The notes below the pieces were generated by a model that saw only the letters and a list, made by a program, of their open reading frames with translations, did not search any database and was not told the origin of the DNA. The position numbers and the translations under genes were made by a program. From an uncultured Lachnospiraceae bacterium (GTDB lineage: Bacteria; Bacillota; Clostridia; Lachnospirales; Lachnospiraceae), in NCBI GenBank assembly GCA_947178125.1, contig CAMWXB010000004.1, forward strand, positions 1-64,000: a stretch of 64,000 bases of DNA, in the 5' to 3' direction. This document shows positions 1 to 7,772 of this stretch, in pieces (the stretch's first letter is position 1; each line of letters opens with the position of its first letter).

Positions 1-35
1 AAGCGTGCCTCCAAAGGAACATTCCGCTGCACAGG
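1..35 (+). repeat. right end of a type-1 foldback repeat (copy D, cut by window edge)
   Basis: The first bases read AAGCGTGCCTCCAAAGGAAC. This is the same string found at the core/right-arm junction of the complete copy at 45.6-45.8 kb (near 45763-45782). The left arm and core lie outside the window, so arm pairing cannot be checked. It sits just upstream of the helicase gene, in the same orientation as the other three copies. Confidence 0.6.
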
Positions 36-85
36 CGGCGCGGGATTTCCTGCCGATACAATGATTTACGAAAGGAAAATGTCGT

Positions 86-2545
86 ATGGAAATTCGGATT
101 TCGGTCAGGAGTCTGGTGGAGTTCATTCTACGCTCCGGTGATATTGATAATCGAAGGGCCTCGTCGCCGGATGCCATGCAGGAGGGCGGACGCATCCATC
201 GCATGATTCAGAAGCGGATGGGAGCGGACTATCATGCGGAGGTCGGGTTGAAATACCGGTATCCGACGGAATGCTATGACATTATCGTGGAAGGGCGTGC
301 GGACGGCATCATCATAAAGGAACGGAAAGATGAGGGGGCCGAACCGGAATCGTCGGAGGGGCAGGAGCGTGTTTCCGTTACGATTGATGAAATCAAAGGA
401 ACCTATCATGACCTTGCAAAAATGAAGCAGGCCGTTCCGGTGCATTTGGCACAGGCGAAATGCTATGCCTATATCTATGCGTCGCAGAATCAGCTGAAAT
501 CGATTCGTGTCAGAATGACCTATTGCCAGTTGGATATGACGGAGATGAATGATTTAAGCGGCGCCGGAATCCGGTATTTTCATTTCGAATATACGCTCGC
601 CGAACTGCAGGAGTGGTTCGACGGAGTCATGAAGCAGTATAAAAAATGGGCAGATTACAGTTTCGAATGGCAGGAAATCCGGCAGGCTTCCATTAAGGCG
701 CTCTCTTTTCCTTTTGCATACCGGGAAGGACAGAAAGAACTGGCCTCTTATGTGTACCGGACGATCTATCATAAAAGAAAACTGTTCATCGAAGCGCCGA
801 CCGGTGTCGGAAAGACGATTTCTACCGTTTTTCCGGCGGTAAAAGCGATGGGAGAGGGAATCGGAGAGAAGATTTTCTATCTGACGGCCAAAACGATCAC
901 GAGGACTGTTGCAGAAGATACTTTTCAATTACTGCGGGAGCGTGGACTGCAGTTCAAAACGGTAATCCTGACGGCGAAGGAAAAAATCTGTTTCCTGGAG
1001 GAAATGGAATGCAATCCGGAGGCATGCCCGTATGCAAAAGGACATTATGACAGGATCAATGATGCGATGTATGCGCTTTTGACGCAGACGGACAGCTTCC
1101 ATCGGGAAAAAATTGAGGAATATGCGAGGCGGTATCAGGTCTGTCCTTTTGAGATGTGCCTGGATATGAGTCTTTATTCGGATGCTGTCATATGCGATTA
1201 TAATTATGTGTTTGACCCGCATGTTTATCTGCGGCGCTTTTTTGCGGAAGGAAATAAAGGGGAATACCTGTTTCTGATCGATGAAGCGCACAATCTGGTG
1301 GAGCGTGGGCGGGAGATGTACAGCGCCGTTTTGCGGAAGGAAGACTTTTTACAGTTGAAAAAAGAAGTGAAGGACTATTCGCCTGTTCTGGTGAAGAATC
1401 TCGAACGGTGCAATAAAGAATTGCTCATCCTGAAAAAAGAATGTGAAAACTATCGGGTAGAAGATTCCATTGCTCCCTTTGTGATGGCGCTTGGCAGGCT
1501 GAACAGCAGTATGGAGGATTATCTGGAGGACCACGAGGAGAGTCCGATACGGAAAGCCGTCCTGGAATTTTATTTTGAAGTGTCGCATTTCCTCAGCATC
1601 TATGAACTGGTGGATGAAAATTATGTGACTTATTCCCAGCTGGAGCAGGATGGAAGCTTCATTTTAAAGCTTTTCTGCGTGAATCCGGCCCAAAATCTTC
1701 AGGAGTGTATGATGCGGGGGCGCAGCACGATTCTTTTTTCGGCGACGCTGCTGCCCATTCAGTATTATAAGACGCTGCTCGGCGCGGAAGAGGGGGATTA
1801 TGAGGTCTATGCGAAATCCGTTTTCCGGCCGGAAAAGAGGGGGCTTTATATCGGAAGCGATGTGACGAGCAAATATACGAGGCGCAGCGAGATGGAATAT
1901 TATAATATCGCTTCCTATCTTTATGAAATTGTGAAAAACCGGCATGGCAATTATATGGTCTTTTTCCCGTCCCACGCGTTTCTCAGACAGGTATATGAAA
2001 GCTTTATGGAATATTTTACGAAGGAGCAGATTGAGTGCATCATTCAGGAAGATTATATGAATGAGCGTTCCAGAGAAGAGTTTCTTGGACGTTTCATCGG
2101 AAATGAGGACTGTGACCTGACGGAAGTGATTCACATGGATATCGAAGAGGAAGACGAGAAAATCCTGCTAGGGTTCTGTGTCATGGGCGGCATTTTCAGC
2201 GAAGGCATCGACCTGAAAAACGACAGCCTGATCGGTGCCATTATCGTCGGAACCGGCCTGCCGCAGGTATGCAACGAGAGAGAAATCCTGAAAAAATATT
2301 TCGACGGATGGGGGGAGAACGGTTTTGATTACGCCTACCGCTATCCGGGCATGAATAAAGTGCTGCAGGCAGCAGGGCGCGTCATCCGTACGATGGACGA
2401 CGTGGGAATTGTCGTCCTGTTGGACGAGCGGTTCCTGAATCCTGCATACCAACGCCTTTTTCCGCGTGAGTGGAGCAATTATGAGGTCGTAACGACCAGA
2501 CAAATTGCGGGGCGGATAGAGCGGTTCTGGAATGAATGGCTGTGA
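86..2545 (+). CDS. XPD/DinG-type ATP-dependent DNA helicase with N-terminal nuclease-like domain
   Basis: Superfamily 2 DNA helicase of 819 aa. Walker A (APTGVGKT) lies near residues 237-244 and the DEAH box near 399-402. Between them is a cysteine cluster (about residues 302-390, including ECNPEACPY and VCPFEMC) where XPD/DinG helicases bind an iron-sulfur cluster. The C-terminal region has the helicase QAAGRVIR motif. The first 200 residues resemble a PD-(D/E)XK nuclease: GRADGII followed by an IDEIKGT core, as in Cas4/AddB-like nucleases. Together these suggest a nuclease-helicase for DNA repair, which fits the endonuclease IV gene next door; the exact substrate is inferred. The start follows AAAGGAAA. 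The last codons and the stop lie inside the left arm of a long hairpin (2538-2785). Confidence 0.88.
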   Translation: MEIRISVRSLVEFILRSGDIDNRRASSPDAMQEGGRIHRMIQKRMGADYHAEVGLKYRYPTECYDIIVEGRADGIIIKERKDEGAEPESSEGQERVSVTIDEIKGTYHDLAKMKQAVPVHLAQAKCYAYIYASQNQLKSIRVRMTYCQLDMTEMNDLSGAGIRYFHFEYTLAELQEWFDGVMKQYKKWADYSFEWQEIRQASIKALSFPFAYREGQKELASYVYRTIYHKRKLFIEAPTGVGKTISTVFPAVKAMGEGIGEKIFYLTAKTITRTVAEDTFQLLRERGLQFKTVILTAKEKICFLEEMECNPEACPYAKGHYDRINDAMYALLTQTDSFHREKIEEYARRYQVCPFEMCLDMSLYSDAVICDYNYVFDPHVYLRRFFAEGNKGEYLFLIDEAHNLVERGREMYSAVLRKEDFLQLKKEVKDYSPVLVKNLERCNKELLILKKECENYRVEDSIAPFVMALGRLNSSMEDYLEDHEESPIRKAVLEFYFEVSHFLSIYELVDENYVTYSQLEQDGSFILKLFCVNPAQNLQECMMRGRSTILFSATLLPIQYYKTLLGAEEGDYEVYAKSVFRPEKRGLYIGSDVTSKYTRRSEMEYYNIASYLYEIVKNRHGNYMVFFPSHAFLRQVYESFMEYFTKEQIECIIQEDYMNERSREEFLGRFIGNEDCDLTEVIHMDIEEEDEKILLGFCVMGGIFSEGIDLKNDSLIGAIIVGTGLPQVCNEREILKKYFDGWGENGFDYAYRYPGMNKVLQAAGRVIRTMDDVGIVVLLDERFLNPAYQRLFPREWSNYEVVTTRQIAGRIERFWNEWL

Positions 2546-2785
2546 GGGCTTGCCGCAGCGTGGGGCTGTGGAGGGACGGCGGAAAAAGATTTCCCCGAAA
2601 AAGGCCCTTTAAGAACGTCGGCACTTGGATTTTGCGGAGCTTGCGACGAAAAATCCTTAGTACCGCTGACATTCAACAGAAAATTTACTTCGTAAATTAT
2701 CTGTAGCGGAGCGAAAGCGTGCCTTGGAGGGGAAACTTTTTCCGCCGTCCCTCCACGGCCCCACGCTGCGGCAGCCCTCACAGCC
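2538..2785 (+). repeat. type-1 foldback repeat, copy A (58-bp locus-specific arms)
   Basis: The left arm (2538-2596) and right arm (2729-2785) are reverse complements apart from single-base bulges and one G:T pair. The core between them carries an inner stem (CGGCACTT with TTAGTACCG) and the conserved string GCGGAGCGAAAGCGTGCC at 2706-2723. The core also holds an extra small hairpin not seen in the other copies (TAATTTACGAAG-like, 2681-2700). The element separates two convergent genes, so as RNA it would be a very strong bidirectional terminator. Its arms share no sequence with those of copies B or C. Confidence 0.85.
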
Positions 2786-2800
2786 AAAATGAGAGATTGA

Positions 2801-3652
2801 TTATCGCAGTATCTGTATCTCTTCCTTATACGGAGCGACTTTCTTCTCCGGGTTCTCGGGAGAGGGTATGTAGGGTGTTTCCAGAATCTTCGGGAGATGC
2901 AGGAATGCAGGGTGGTGCACGACGTAGCGGATGGGTTCCAGTCCGATTGTTCCCTGCCCGATATTGGCATGGCGGTCTTTGCCTGCGCCCAGCTCATTTT
3001 TACTGTCGTTGATGTGAATGACTGCTGCATTTTCTTTCCCGATTGATTTATCAAACCGGTCAATGACACCGTCGAAATCATTTTTTACATCGTACCCGGC
3101 ATCGTTTAAGTGGCACAAATCCAGGCAGACGCGCAGTTTGTCATTATAGGTTACTTTGTCATAGATTGCAGCGAGTTCTTCGAAACTGCGTCCGATTTCA
3201 GAGCCTTTTCCGGCCATTGTTTCCAATGCGATATAACAGGAGTCAGCGTTTAATACTTCATTCAGCCCTTGAGCGATTCGGTCAATACCGGCTTTGACAC
3301 CGGCCCCGACATGGGAACCGGGATGCAAGATCAGAACCTGACTGCCCATCGCCTTTGTGCGTTCGATTTCCAAAGCCAGAAATTCTACGGCGAGTTCATA
3401 GGTTTCGGCATTGACCGTATTGGCCAAATTGATGATATAGGGCGCGTGTACGACAAATTCCTGAATCTGATGGGCCCTCATATATTCCCATGCAGGTTCT
3501 ATCTGCAGGGCGGAAATTTCTTTCCGCTTCGTATTCTGGGGCGCTCCCGTATAGACCATAAAAGTATTCGCATCATAAGAAACAGCTTCTTTTGCGGAAG
3601 CGAGCAGCATTTCCCTGCCGCTCATGCTGACATGTGAACCGATTTTGACCAT
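2801..3652 (-). CDS. nfo: deoxyribonuclease IV (apurinic/apyrimidinic endonuclease)
   Basis: Endonuclease IV cleaves 5' of abasic sites in base excision repair. The 283-aa length is typical. The N-terminus ([12 protein letters not shown]) and later blocks such as [43 protein letters not shown] and [20 protein letters not shown] are the zinc-ligand-bearing segments of the TIM-barrel family. The start is preceded by AGAAAGGAAG. It is convergent with the helicase gene and shares the foldback element between them as its likely 3' end. Confidence 0.95.
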   Translation of the reverse strand: MVKIGSHVSMSGREMLLASAKEAVSYDANTFMVYTGAPQNTKRKEISALQIEPAWEYMRAHQIQEFVVHAPYIINLANTVNAETYELAVEFLALEIERTKAMGSQVLILHPGSHVGAGVKAGIDRIAQGLNEVLNADSCYIALETMAGKGSEIGRSFEELAAIYDKVTYNDKLRVCLDLCHLNDAGYDVKNDFDGVIDRFDKSIGKENAAVIHINDSKNELGAGKDRHANIGQGTIGLEPIRYVVHHPAFLHLPKILETPYIPSPENPEKKVAPYKEEIQILR

Positions 3653-3702
3653 TTTGATACTTCCTTTCTGTTATGCCGCCTGCGGCGGCACAAACCATTA
3701 AT

Positions 3703-3897
3703 AATCATGCCTTTCCCAAAACCTGCGATATTTGCGCCGACGCTGAAAGCGTCTTGGCACCAATATTCGCAAGACGAATAAATCGTCTATGAAAAATCTC
3801 TGATTTTTCAATCTAATCACCATGCCTTTCTCTCAACCTGCGAGTTTGGGCGCAAGCACAAACTTGCGATTGAAAAATCTCTGATTTTTCAATCTAG
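3703..3897 (+). repeat. two diverged direct repeats, each ending in an AAAAATC hairpin
   Basis: Copy 1 (about 3703-3823) and copy 2 (about 3824-3897) both run CATGCCTTTC ... CCTGCGA ... and end in TGAAAAATCTCTGATTTTTC followed by AATCTA. Copy 1 also contains a long imperfect stem (GCGATATTTGCGCCGACGCT against AGCGTC...AATATTCGC). A short GCCGCC/GGCGGC hairpin precedes them at 3673-3687. This is the first part of the 600-bp gene-free stretch between nfo and the membrane-protein gene. No coding potential was seen. Confidence 0.6.
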
Positions 3898-3970
3898 TTT
3901 ACTATATCTCCATTGGTAATGTATAGAATATTTTGATATTTTTATGAAATTGTCTAAATATGGAATAAGA

Positions 3971-4081
3971 GTCATAAATTAATGACAGATGTGTCACATG
4001 TGGATAACTCTGTGGAAATTGGGGATTTCTTTATCTTTTTCGTTGCTTTTCTTACAAAAACGTCAGAAAAGCTGTGGATAA
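3971..4081 (-). promoter_or_regulatory. DnaA-box pair in AT-rich spacer
   Basis: TGTGGATAA, the reverse complement of the consensus DnaA box TTATCCACA, occurs perfectly at 3999-4007 and 4073-4081, with a near match (TGTGGAAAT) at 4011-4019. A 16-bp near-palindrome GTCATAAATTAATGAC lies at 3971-3986. The stretch is AT-rich and gene-free. No dnaA or dnaN is in the window, so a chromosomal origin is not supported; DnaA binding for titration or for regulating the downstream gene is inference. Confidence 0.55.
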
Positions 4082-4254
4082 GTTGGTCAATTTAATCGAT
4101 TAAGGAAAAAAGATACCGATTCGGTCAATAGAGAACGGCCATTGTTGTGGGAATGCCGGTAATCAGCCGGCTGGATGCCATATCGGCGGAAAACTCACTG
4201 GCAAATTGATAAAAATTATGATACACTAGAGCGTGTATGAAAGGAAAAGATAAT

Positions 4255-5709
4255 ATGATAGACACTAAGAAAAAACGTGAATGGGGATGTATGCTGGTAA
4301 TCTGGCTCAGCGGCATCGTATGTCTGATGTACTTTTCTTATATGACGAGCCCGCTGTTTCCGAAATCCTATGGCTGGGATTCTGCATTCTTCCAGCTTGT
4401 GGGAGCCGGCATGAAGAAGGGATATATTCCTTATCGGGATTTTTTTGATATGAAGGGGCCGTGGTTGTTTTTTATAGAATATGCGGGGCAGCTTCTCTGG
4501 CCTGACAGGGTGGGCATTTTCCTGTTACAGTGTATCAGTCTGGGCTGTGCCTTATTTTTGGGGCAGAAGATTTATCGGCGTTATTTTAAGGGAACGGGAA
4601 TGATAAGCAGTCTGGCAGTTCTGATTCCGTTCTACGTCGTGCTGGCGCCTACGATCGAGGGCGGTAATCTGACGGAAGAATGGAGCCTGCCGTTTTTGTT
4701 CCTGACCATGTATCTGGCATTGGATTTCATTGTCGAAGAAAAAGAGTCGCATAAGCCCGTGTATGGATTTATTTACGGCGTATGTTTCGGCGTCATCGCT
4801 TTGATCAGGATCACGAATGCCGTTATGATATGTGCGGCCGTTCTTACCATAACGATTTATCTGATCATCAACAGACAATGGCAGAATCTGCTGTGGAATG
4901 CCATAGCTTTTCTTTTGGGAATCGGAGCGGCGTTCGTACCGCCTCTCATTTACTTTGGATATTATGGAGAAATTGACAGCATGCTTTATGCTGTATTTGT
5001 ATTCGGTTTTGTTTATGGGACCGAAGGTTTTAAGATTGGCGTGGGAGGAACTTTTCTGCTCCCGCTTTTCTTTACGATTGCCGTATTCATTCTCACCGGA
5101 CAGAAGAAAAGGCGGTTGTGGCTGCTTGTGCTGCTAAATACGGCAGGCATGATGGTCACACTTGGCATGGGGAACAGCACACTGCACGATTATATACTGG
5201 TGATTCCGGGAATGATGCTGGGGGTCTGGCGTTTTGCGGAGGCGTGGAAGGAAGACCGGAAAATCTGGAAAAAGGTATTTCTGGCAGCGGCGGTCCTGCT
5301 GTGCTTTTATTATCCGTTCCGCAGGATGGCGAGAGACGGCATGGCAATTTACTGGCAGATTGGTAACGATACGGAATACCGGTATGTGACGGAAACAGCG
5401 GCATATATTCCAGAAGAAGAGCGCGATTCTGTATGGGGCTATGAATGTCACCAGAGATGGTTCCTGATCGCCGATATCATGCCATACAGCAGATATTGCG
5501 GCTGGCAGGAACATTATATGCAGCTGTCCCCCCAGATCGAAACGGATATTCGAAAGATGATGGAAAGCGAGCCGCCCAAGTGGATTGTGACAAAAGCTTC
5601 CACAGTGTTCCAGAACGCGATGATGATAGAGCAGATAGAAGGGAAATATGAACTTTTTGTAGAAAATGAAGGATTCCGGCTGTATCGGTTGAAGGATGGA
5701 ACGATGTGA
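4255..5709 (+). CDS. polytopic membrane protein, probable GT-C-fold glycosyltransferase
   Basis: A 484-aa protein with about ten hydrophobic segments. After the first membrane segment comes a luminal-type loop with GWDSAFF and YRDFFDMKGP. Acidic residues in the first extracytoplasmic loop are typical of GT-C enzymes (the PMT/ArnT class), which use lipid-linked sugars. The soluble C-terminal tail (about 100 aa) ends in a mixed alpha/beta segment. I chose ATG 4255 because AAAGGAAAAG sits just upstream; the ATG at 4237 has no ribosome site. It appears monocistronic, with repeats on both sides. The exact sugar and acceptor are unknown. Confidence 0.6.
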   Translation: MIDTKKKREWGCMLVIWLSGIVCLMYFSYMTSPLFPKSYGWDSAFFQLVGAGMKKGYIPYRDFFDMKGPWLFFIEYAGQLLWPDRVGIFLLQCISLGCALFLGQKIYRRYFKGTGMISSLAVLIPFYVVLAPTIEGGNLTEEWSLPFLFLTMYLALDFIVEEKESHKPVYGFIYGVCFGVIALIRITNAVMICAAVLTITIYLIINRQWQNLLWNAIAFLLGIGAAFVPPLIYFGYYGEIDSMLYAVFVFGFVYGTEGFKIGVGGTFLLPLFFTIAVFILTGQKKRRLWLLVLLNTAGMMVTLGMGNSTLHDYILVIPGMMLGVWRFAEAWKEDRKIWKKVFLAAAVLLCFYYPFRRMARDGMAIYWQIGNDTEYRYVTETAAYIPEEERDSVWGYECHQRWFLIADIMPYSRYCGWQEHYMQLSPQIETDIRKMMESEPPKWIVTKASTVFQNAMMIEQIEGKYELFVENEGFRLYRLKDGTM

Positions 5710-5710
5710 A

Positions 5711-5913
5711 AAGGTCAAAATCCGTCCTCCGGCCAGACAGCACGCGCACCCTATGGCACCTGCGGCGACCCTGGAAAACCGTCGGTACTTAGTGAAAAAG
5801 ACGCTTGTGGCTTTTGAACTTAGTACCGTTACGGGTTTTCGCGGAGCGGGAGCGTGCCGCCGCAGGTGCCATAGGGTGCGCGTGCTGCCTGGCCGGAGGA
5901 CGGATTTTAACTT
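5711..5913 (+). repeat. type-1 foldback repeat, copy B (about 56-bp locus-specific arms)
   Basis: Left arm 5711-5766 pairs with right arm 5858-5913 with only a few mismatches. The core reads GGAAAACCGTCGGTACTTAG ... CTTAGTACCG, then an ACGGGTTTTC segment that pairs back to GAAAACCGT. The unpaired conserved string GCGGAGCGGGAGCGTGCC follows at 5841-5858. The copy fills most of the spacer between the membrane-protein gene and the amylase gene, and starts two bases after the upstream stop codon. Confidence 0.85.
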
Positions 5914-5960
5914 GAAAGAACCGGCGGTGAAATCTTTCTGTTTCTATTTTGTCGAAAATG

Positions 5961-5969
5961 TGTTATACT
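5961..5969 (+). promoter_or_regulatory. extended -10 promoter for the amylase gene
   Basis: TGTTATACT matches the extended -10 form TGnTATAnT. The upstream -35 region is weak, as is common for extended -10 promoters. It lies about 65 bases before the amylase start, between copy B of the foldback repeat and the gene. Confidence 0.4.
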
Positions 5970-6035
5970 TTTCCAGTAGTACTTTTTCGTGATAGGGAAA
6001 AAGAAAAGTAAAAAATGTGAAAAGAGGGAAAAGAA

Positions 6036-7346
6036 ATGTGGGCTTATGAAAGTGTTTTTTATCAAATATATCCTTTAGGATTCTGCGGTGCGCCTTTTGA
6101 GAATGACGGCGTGTCAGAGTCCCGGATACTGAAAGTGAATGACTGGATTCCGCATATGAAGAAACTTGGCATCAATGCGGTCTATTTTTCTCCGGTATTT
6201 GAGTCCGATACGCATGGATATAATACGAGAGATTATCATAAGATCGACTGCCGTCTCGGAACCAACGGGGACTTTGCAGCGGTTTGTAAGAATCTGCATG
6301 AGAACGGCATCAAGGTCGTTCTGGACGGTGTATTCAACCATGTGGGAAGAGGTTTCTGGGCTTTTCAGGATGTGCTGCAGAAACGCTGGGATTCTCCCTA
6401 TAAGGACTGGTTCCATATCAATTTTGACGGCAATTCCAATTACAATGACGGCCTGTGGTATGAGGGCTGGGAAGGCAACTATGACTTGGTAAAACTGAAT
6501 CTGCGCCATGAAGATGTGATCAATCACATTCTTGACAGCATCAAAGGCTGGGTGGAAGAGTTCGACATCGACGGACTGCGTCTGGATGTTGCGTACTGCC
6601 TCGACCACGATTTCCTGCGCAGGCTGCGGAGTTTCTGCGATGGATTGAAGCCGGATTTCTATCTTCTCGGGGAAACGTTGCATGGCGATTATAATCAGTG
6701 GATGAATGACAGTATGCTGCATTCGGTCACGAATTACGAGTGCTATAAGGGGTTGTTCTCCAGTTTTAACAGCATGAATATGTTTGAAATCGTACATTCC
6801 CTGCTGCGGCAGTTCGGCCCGGAGAACTGGACTTTATACCGGGGAAAACATATGCTGTCCTTTGTGGATAACCATGATGTGACGAGGGTAGCGAGCATTC
6901 TGACGAATGAGAAACACCTACCTCTTATTTATGCGCTCTGCTTTGGTATGCCGGGAATCCCCTGTGTTTACTATGGCAGTGAATGGGGAGCAAAGGCGCA
7001 GAAGAGCGAAGGGGACCCGGCGCTTAGAGCCTGCTTTGCAGCGCCGGAGTGGAATGAACTGTGTGACTGGATTCATGCGCTCGCGGAAGCGAAGAAGGAT
7101 TCGGAAGCGCTGAATTATGGTGCGTTCCGTTCGGTCGTATTGACGAATAAACAGTGTATTTTTGAAAGAAAGTCGGAGAATGAGCGCGTGCTCGTTGCCA
7201 TCAATGCGGACAGCGAAAGCTATACGGCGCATTTTGACGCGGGCTGCGGCACGGCGGTCGATCTTTTGACCGGAGAAAAGCACGATTTCGGCGGCGGCAG
7301 TGAACTGGCGCCTTACAGTGCGGCTTTCTGGAAGATGGAAAAGTAA
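6036..7346 (+). CDS. alpha-amylase family glycoside hydrolase (GH13)
   Basis: 436-aa TIM-barrel enzyme acting on alpha-glucosidic bonds of starch-like oligosaccharides. All four GH13 regions are visible: LDGVFNHVG (97-105), GLRLDVAY with nucleophile D184, LLGETLHG with acid/base E213, and FVDNHDVTR with D281. There is no signal peptide, so it is probably cytoplasmic. The size and the NHVG/ETLHGDYNQW pattern suit a neopullulanase/cyclomaltodextrinase-like enzyme acting on imported maltodextrins; this subfamily call is inference. A good GAGGGAAAAG site precedes the ATG. Confidence 0.88.
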   Translation: MWAYESVFYQIYPLGFCGAPFENDGVSESRILKVNDWIPHMKKLGINAVYFSPVFESDTHGYNTRDYHKIDCRLGTNGDFAAVCKNLHENGIKVVLDGVFNHVGRGFWAFQDVLQKRWDSPYKDWFHINFDGNSNYNDGLWYEGWEGNYDLVKLNLRHEDVINHILDSIKGWVEEFDIDGLRLDVAYCLDHDFLRRLRSFCDGLKPDFYLLGETLHGDYNQWMNDSMLHSVTNYECYKGLFSSFNSMNMFEIVHSLLRQFGPENWTLYRGKHMLSFVDNHDVTRVASILTNEKHLPLIYALCFGMPGIPCVYYGSEWGAKAQKSEGDPALRACFAAPEWNELCDWIHALAEAKKDSEALNYGAFRSVVLTNKQCIFERKSENERVLVAINADSESYTAHFDAGCGTAVDLLTGEKHDFGGGSELAPYSAAFWKMEK

Positions 7347-7364
7347 AATTTTCAAAAAGGATAG

Positions 7365-7393
7365 TTGACTTTTACAGTATAATCCTTTATGAT
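7365..7393 (+). promoter_or_regulatory. sigma-A promoter for the leader region
   Basis: TTGACT at 7365-7370, a 17-base spacer and TATGAT at 7388-7393. Transcription would start near 7400, about 50 bases upstream of a small ORF with a very strong ribosome site and about 370 bases before the first ABC exporter gene. Confidence 0.75.
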
Positions 7394-7448
7394 AGAAAGC
7401 ACGTCACAGTAAACAGCAAGATGAATTTTAAGAAAGGAGGTCAAGGAA

Positions 7449-7565
7449 ATGTCAGGATACATTAAGTTAAATCGGAATAGAAGATTTGAGTTAGGATTTG
7501 GTGTGAAACTGCATAACAGGAAAAGACATGGAATTGCCTCCGCATCTATATTTGCGTGTCTATGA
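7449..7565 (+). CDS. 38-aa leader peptide candidate
   Basis: The small ORF starts MSGYIKLNRN and ends SASIFACL; it is basic and has no recognised domain. Evidence for translation is its AAAGGAGG ribosome site eight bases before the ATG and the consensus promoter upstream. It lies between that promoter and a rho-independent terminator, ahead of three ABC exporter genes. This is the layout of leader peptides such as B. subtilis bmrB before bmrCD, where stalled ribosomes switch off the terminator. A leader role is inferred. Confidence 0.5.
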   Translation: MSGYIKLNRNRRFELGFGVKLHNRKRHGIASASIFACL

Positions 7566-7620
7566 ACGGATGAAAAGGAAGAAAAGCCAGGAAACCGGGA
7601 AATGGACGAAGTCAGAATAG
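7528..7620 (+). CDS. second small ORF overlapping the leader peptide (30 aa)
   Basis: This ORF begins MELPPHLYLR in a different frame from the 38-aa ORF and overlaps its last 38 bases. AGGAAAA lies six bases before its ATG. Its stop codon ends only eight bases before the terminator stem begins at 7629, so a ribosome finishing or stalling here would cover the left arm of that hairpin. No homology is recognised; translation is unproven. Confidence 0.3.
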   Translation: MELPPHLYLRVYERMKRKKSQETGKWTKSE

Positions 7621-7628
7621 AAAGATGA

Positions 7629-7664
7629 ACAGTCGTGGGCTATTTCAGCCGCGGCTGTTTTTTT
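7629..7664 (+). terminator. rho-independent terminator in the leader (possible attenuator)
   Basis: ACAGTCGTGGGCT pairs with AGCCGCGGCTGT around a short loop and is followed by seven T. It stands between the leader ORFs and the ABC exporter genes, about 110 bases before the first start codon. No second terminator is seen before the exporter gene, so readthrough here would control the operon. The 7665-7772 stretch holds one small palindrome (TGAAAATTGAAATTTTCA) and no riboswitch class I recognise. Confidence 0.75.
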
Positions 7665-7772
7665 GTGTGCGGTGCATTCAAGGGGGAAAGGCTGAAAATT
7701 GAAATTTTCAACCGGCAAGTATGTGCCTGGCAGCCCAAACCCGCGTGCTGAGAAGGGAGCATAGTTATAACG

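Noticed and set aside
128..2503. Long minus-strand ORFs across the helicase gene
   Set aside because: They are antisense shadows of a clear helicase gene, without ribosome sites or recognisable domains.
2479..3081. ORFs spanning foldback copy A
   Set aside because: They cross the hairpin arms and run antisense through the nfo or helicase reading frames; composition is explained by the repeat.
3900..4254. Chromosomal replication origin
   Set aside because: Only two exact DnaA boxes and no dnaA, dnaN, rpmH or gyr genes nearby; kept only as a DnaA-binding candidate.
5696..5992. 98-aa plus-strand ORF over foldback copy B
   Set aside because: Most of it is the inverted arms and core; no ribosome site and no similar ORF in copies A or C.
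7665..7772. Known metabolite riboswitch before the ABC exporter genes
   Set aside because: No consensus of TPP, SAM, cobalamin, guanidine, preQ1, THF or cyclic-di-GMP classes could be matched by eye.
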